Below, piece after piece: positions 14,862-15,766 of a stretch of 15,766 nt of DNA. The stretch comes from DATJIG01 sp035493495 (GTDB lineage Bacteria > Pseudomonadota > Alphaproteobacteria > SMXQ01), in assembly GCA_035493495.1 (NCBI GenBank), contig DATJIG010000303.1:1-15766 (forward strand), given 5' to 3'. The notes beneath the pieces are model-generated. The model ran no database searches and was not told the origin of the DNA. It saw nothing but the letters and a program-made list of their open reading frames with translations. The translations under genes and the position numbers were made by a program. Numbering within the stretch: position 1 is the stretch's first letter; each line of letters starts with the position of its first letter.

Positions 14862-15766
14862 ATGCAGATCATCGATTCCCATTTCCACTACTGGCCCCGT
14901 TCGGTGTTCGAGCTGATGTGCAAGGCGAAGACTGCGCCGCGCGCCATCCCCAACGCCAAGGGCGGCTACACCTACTGGCGCCGTGAGACCGAGGAGCCCG
15001 CATTCAACGTGAGCTCGGTCTGGTTCGAGCTCGACAAGCAGCTCGCGCGGATGGACGAGCTCGGCCACGAGGTCTCGGTCATCGGCTCGATCGGTCCGAT
15101 GTCGCTCCACTTCTCCGACCTGCCGCCGGAGCAGGGGCGCGAGCAGGCCATGCTGTGGAACGAGGAGATGGCGGCGGCGCAACGCAAGTTTCCGGGCCGC
15201 TTCTTCGGCACCGCCGCGGTGCCGCTCGCGGACGTCAAGGTCGGCATCGAGGTCCTCGACCACGCTGTGCAGAAGCTCGGGCTGGTCGGCGTCAATGTGC
15301 CGGGCAGCTTCGGCAACGGCGTCTATCTCGACGCAGCCTATCTCACGCGGTTCTACGATCGCGTCGAGGAACTCGGCGTGCCGATTTTCCTGCACCCGAC
15401 CGATGCGCTGTTGAACGACCTGTTCAAGGGCTACGACGGCGCACTCTACCTCGGCCTCGGCCGCATCACCGACGTCTCGGTCGCCGCGGCGCGGCTGATC
15501 TACTCGGGCCTGATGGAGAGCCACCCGAATCTCAAGGTCTACATGTCCCACACCGGCGGCGCGCTGCCGTACCAGTCGGGCCGCATGGACAAGAGCTTCT
15601 CAAAGGGCGTGGTGCTGCCGCACCCGACCAGTACCTACATGAAGCGGATGATGACCGACACGGTGTCGCCGCACACCGCCGGCATGAAGTTCGCGGTCGA
15701 GTACTACGGCGCCGACCACATCATCTACGGCACCGACTATCCGTGCTGGAATCCGTCGACGGCGAT
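14862..15766 (+). CDS. Metal-dependent amidohydrolase (amidohydrolase-2 type), cut by window edge
   Basis: The first 301 codons of an amidohydrolase-superfamily enzyme related to the ACMSD-like decarboxylase/hydrolase branch. The frame is open to the end of the window. ATG 14862 is preferred over ATG 14856 because GGAG (14852-14855) is 6 nt before it but abuts the earlier ATG. The metal-binding set is complete: DSHFH at the N-terminus (His7 and His9), His178 in FLHPTD, His230 in SHTGG and Asp292 in GTDYP. It is cytoplasmic, with no signal peptide. Family members cleave C-N, C-O or C-C bonds of small acids, including decarboxylation of aromatic acids. It may take the product of the hyuAB step. 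The C-terminal end lies outside the window. Confidence 0.88.
   Translation, partial: MQIIDSHFHYWPRSVFELMCKAKTAPRAIPNAKGGYTYWRRETEEPAFNVSSVWFELDKQLARMDELGHEVSVIGSIGPMSLHFSDLPPEQGREQAMLWNEEMAAAQRKFPGRFFGTAAVPLADVKVGIEVLDHAVQKLGLVGVNVPGSFGNGVYLDAAYLTRFYDRVEELGVPIFLHPTDALLNDLFKGYDGALYLGLGRITDVSVAAARLIYSGLMESHPNLKVYMSHTGGALPYQSGRMDKSFSKGVVLPHPTSTYMKRMMTDTVSPHTAGMKFAVEYYGADHIIYGTDYPCWNPSTA

Noticed and set aside
13518..15551. Long minus-strand open frame of 677 codons
   Set aside because: It is antisense to receptor copy 4 and the amidohydrolase, both with clear family motifs. Its translation has no recognisable domain.

Overview
The window is GC-rich, densely coded DNA, most likely from an alphaproteobacterium. 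The basis is GC-rich third codon positions, short intergenic gaps and a cluster of orphan Bug/TctC-type solute receptors. The exact genus cannot be read from the sequence. No tRNA, rRNA, CRISPR array, insertion sequence or phage gene was seen. There is no gene-free stretch longer than 220 bp.

Layout. (1) A minus-strand pair: a Bug/TctC receptor (675-1709) whose stop overlaps the GTG start of an MFS permease that runs off the left edge (1-678). (2) A divergent 220-bp control region (1710-1929). (3) A plus-strand operon: bicupin protein (1930-3027) and two tandem Bug/TctC receptors (3039-4058, 4073-5098). (4) A convergent LysR regulator (5114-6001), divergent across 44 bp from an MmgE/PrpD-family gene (6046-7356). 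(5) A 112-bp control region, then a tightly coupled plus-strand operon: hyuA (7469-9565), hyuB (9562-11328), two different M24 'pita-bread' proteins (11329-12459, 12461-13630) and a fourth Bug/TctC receptor (13665-14753). (6) After 108 bp, a metal-dependent amidohydrolase cut by the right edge (14862-15766).

How the genes may work together (inference). The window looks like a catabolic island for a small amide, lactam, hydantoin or oxoproline-like compound. Bug receptors would capture carboxylated substrates in the periplasm. HyuA/HyuB would open a cyclic amide with ATP or carboxylate a ketone-like substrate. The M24 proteins, amidohydrolase, PrpD-like protein and cupin would process or sense intermediates. 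LysR would regulate.

The most striking points are as follows. A near-identical 23-bp motif lies upstream of both the cupin operon and the hyuA operon, tying the two together. Both M24 proteins have lost most of the metal ligands, in different ways, yet are translationally coupled to HyuAB, which suggests a new HyuAB-pseudo-M24 complex. Four Bug receptors occur without any TctA/TctB membrane subunits, and one of them is coupled to an MFS permease across a 10-bp-arm inverted repeat.
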